From Magnolia sinica (taxonomy: Eukaryota; Streptophyta; Magnoliopsida; Magnoliales; Magnoliaceae), in assembly GCF_029962835.1 (NCBI RefSeq), contig NC_080581.1:21032001-21096000 (forward strand): DNA of 64,000 nt, given 5' to 3'. This document shows, one piece after another, positions 62,652 through 64,000 of the stretch. The position numbers were made by a program, and so were the translations under genes. The notes under the pieces are model-generated. The model was not told where the DNA came from and made no database searches. It saw only the letters and a program-made list of their open reading frames with translations. The stretch's first letter is position 1, and every line of letters starts with the position of its first letter.

Positions 62652-64000
62652 ATGCCGCCCAGGAGAGCCACTCCCGCTCCACCACGTGAGGCTCCCGCTT
62701 TACCACCTACGACTCCTACTCCACCACCAGAGATCCCTACTCCCCAGCCTGAGGATGTCATTCCTACACCTGAGACCAGTGTGGATCCGACCGTACCCGT
62801 GAGCACCTCCTAGTTACAGTAAATATTGCAGGCTATGACAGTAGCCCTCCAGGGGGAGGACAGGCACCCCATTGTTTCGCCAGCCCAGAGAGAGTAGGAG
62901 CGCACGAGCGCCCTTCTTAAAGAGTTCTGACAGCTCGATCCCCTACGTTTCCAGGGTGAGCCAGATCCGACAGTAACCGAGAGGTGGCGCTCCGATGTGG
63001 AGAAGATTTCTATTACGATAGCATGTATGACCTAGCAACGAGTCCGGTTAGCTGTATTCCTTCTCTAGGGTGAGGCCGTGCACTGGTGAATCTCTGTTAC
63101 CTGTGTTGTAGGGCCTGATTTTGTCTGCACATGGGAGGATTTCGTAGACCGATTCGAGTAGTAGTACTTCTCCGACCACATTCGTCGGCAGTGAGCGTTA
63201 GAGTTTGAGACCTTGGTGCAAGGAGATATGTATGTGGCATAGTACACGGCTTATTTTGTGGTGCTATCGAGGTTCGCGTCGTATTTGGTTGATGATAAGG
63301 GGCGAAAGGCCCGCCGTTTTGAGAACGGCTTGTGTTACGGTCTTCGAGGCCGTGTTATTGGGTATGAGCTCCCGATTTTTCAGACGGTAGTACACAGGGC
63401 TCAAATTTATGAGACCAACTAGACCAACACACAGAGCAATCGAGATCAGAGGAGAGACCGAAAGAGGCATGCCCCTCTGGTAGCTCTCAACAGCATCGAT
63501 GACCACAAAGGCACAGGAGCCACCCACTCGCTAGACCACCAGCAGCACCAGCAGCGCCTCCAGCGTCACCCCAGAGGCTGTTTACAGGGACTTATTTTGG
63601 ATGTGGTGGGACAGGACATCACGTACATGAGTGGCCCCGTTCTCAGTAGCAGTAGCAGCCGAGAGGGCCATAGCAGCCTCCACTGCAGCATCAACGAACA
63701 CAGCCACCCAAGCCGCCGAGGCCCCATCAGCAGCAGAGATAGCAGTACAGGCCATCGCAGATGCAGTAGCAGTAGCAGGGACCTTAAAGGGGACACGCAC
63801 CTCTCCAGCCAGCTCATGCTAGATTTTATGCGGCTCAGAAGGACCCGCAGTCATCTGGAGGAGTCGTTGAGGGTATACTCTCAGTCTCTGCATCATCGCC
63901 TGAGTATTATTTGATTCTGGTGCTTCACACTCATTCATGTCTGAGGATTTTTGTCGATCGTCTGGATTGCCGACAGAGTCTACTAGTGAGGGGTTGACCG
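62652..64000 (+). pseudogene. Ty3/gypsy gag-protease, stop-riddled, runs off the window
   Basis: Starts at ATG 62652 (MPPRRATPAPPREAPALPP, Pro-rich head). Then come QLDPLRFQGEPDPT, ERWRSDVEKI, GPDFVCTWEDFVDRFE, LEFETLVQGDMYVA, then LSRFASYLVDDKGRKARRFE and NGL, the family's conserved gag core. A zinc knuckle reads YFGCGGTGHHV (about 63590-63630) with its last Cys lost (TGG). Near 63910-63945, in another frame, LFDSGASHSFM is the aspartic-protease site. About a dozen in-frame stops, mostly TAG, interrupt gag. Confidence 0.88.

Noticed and set aside
62597..62806. Reverse-strand Gly-rich ORF of 69 residues
   Set aside because: It is the shadow of the Pro-rich gag N-terminus on the + strand.
63566..63914. 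Ala/Ser/Leu-rich ORFs in several frames
   Set aside because: They are frames over a GCAGCAGCA-type stretch between the zinc knuckle and protease of the gag-protease relic.

Overview
This window looks like nuclear DNA from a seed plant. It is dominated by nested LTR retrotransposons, hAT and CACTA DNA transposons, MITE-like inverted repeats and microsatellites. The recognisable host-gene pieces are plant genes with GT-AG introns. Repeats rich in GTGGGCCCCAC and in CATCCATTT-type blocks occur throughout; they recall large woody magnoliid-type genomes, but that guess is weak. I see no complete, clearly functional host gene, no rRNA or tRNA gene, and no CRISPR array. All similarity statements come from reading the translations by eye, without database searches.

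Layout. 1-1.29 kb holds nothing recognisable. 1.29-1.93 kb is a reverse-strand Ty3/gypsy gag remnant. It is interrupted by a 4.05-kb solo LTR (1927-9100), which is itself interrupted by a 3.1-kb solo LTR (4107-7226, TSD CCCTA). 9691-25012 is a 15.3-kb CACTA transposon with matching CACTA/TAGTG ends, a perfect 3-bp TSD (TGT) and palindromic GCGACGGA-type subterminal repeats. Inside it lie an 1.82-kb hAT element (TSD AGTGGGAC), MITEs, and four gene fragments, all on the + strand with introns kept: HISN1 (ATP phosphoribosyltransferase), an unidentified CCCH zinc-finger protein, gibberellin 2-oxidase and an ATRX-type SNF2 helicase. I see no transposase. It is best read as a non-autonomous, gene-capturing 'Pack-CACTA'.

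26.3-41.8 kb is a gag-only Ty1/copia relic (PBS, gag, polypurine tract, 3' LTR). It is split by a long LTR (27926-39538) that carries another LTR of the same family (29485-34373) and a 2.5-kb segment (34968-37486). That segment is a second copy of 43323-45867. The copy at 43.3 kb contains a whole hAT element with a perfect 8-bp TSD (GTTATAGG).

46-55.8 kb is a Ty3/gypsy element of Tat/RIRE2 style: leader, gag, and an antisense extra ORF, with no pol seen. Its gag is split by a reverse-strand Ty3/gypsy element (47353-52873, TSD GAAAG) whose 3' LTR holds a further solo LTR (47961-50169). The reverse-strand element carries a head-to-tail duplication of its protease-to-RT-start module.

55.8-64 kb starts with a truncated long LTR (55803-58423), into which a sister element inserted. 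That element has a 4.06-kb LTR (58424-62479), a primer-binding site, and a gag-protease region full of stops. The same LTR family forms the 1927-9100 solo LTR, and all its copies hold tandem arrays rich in GGCCCA.

There is little cooperation between genes to describe. The most interesting unit is the CACTA element, in which pieces of four host genes sit in one orientation and could be spliced into chimeric transcripts.
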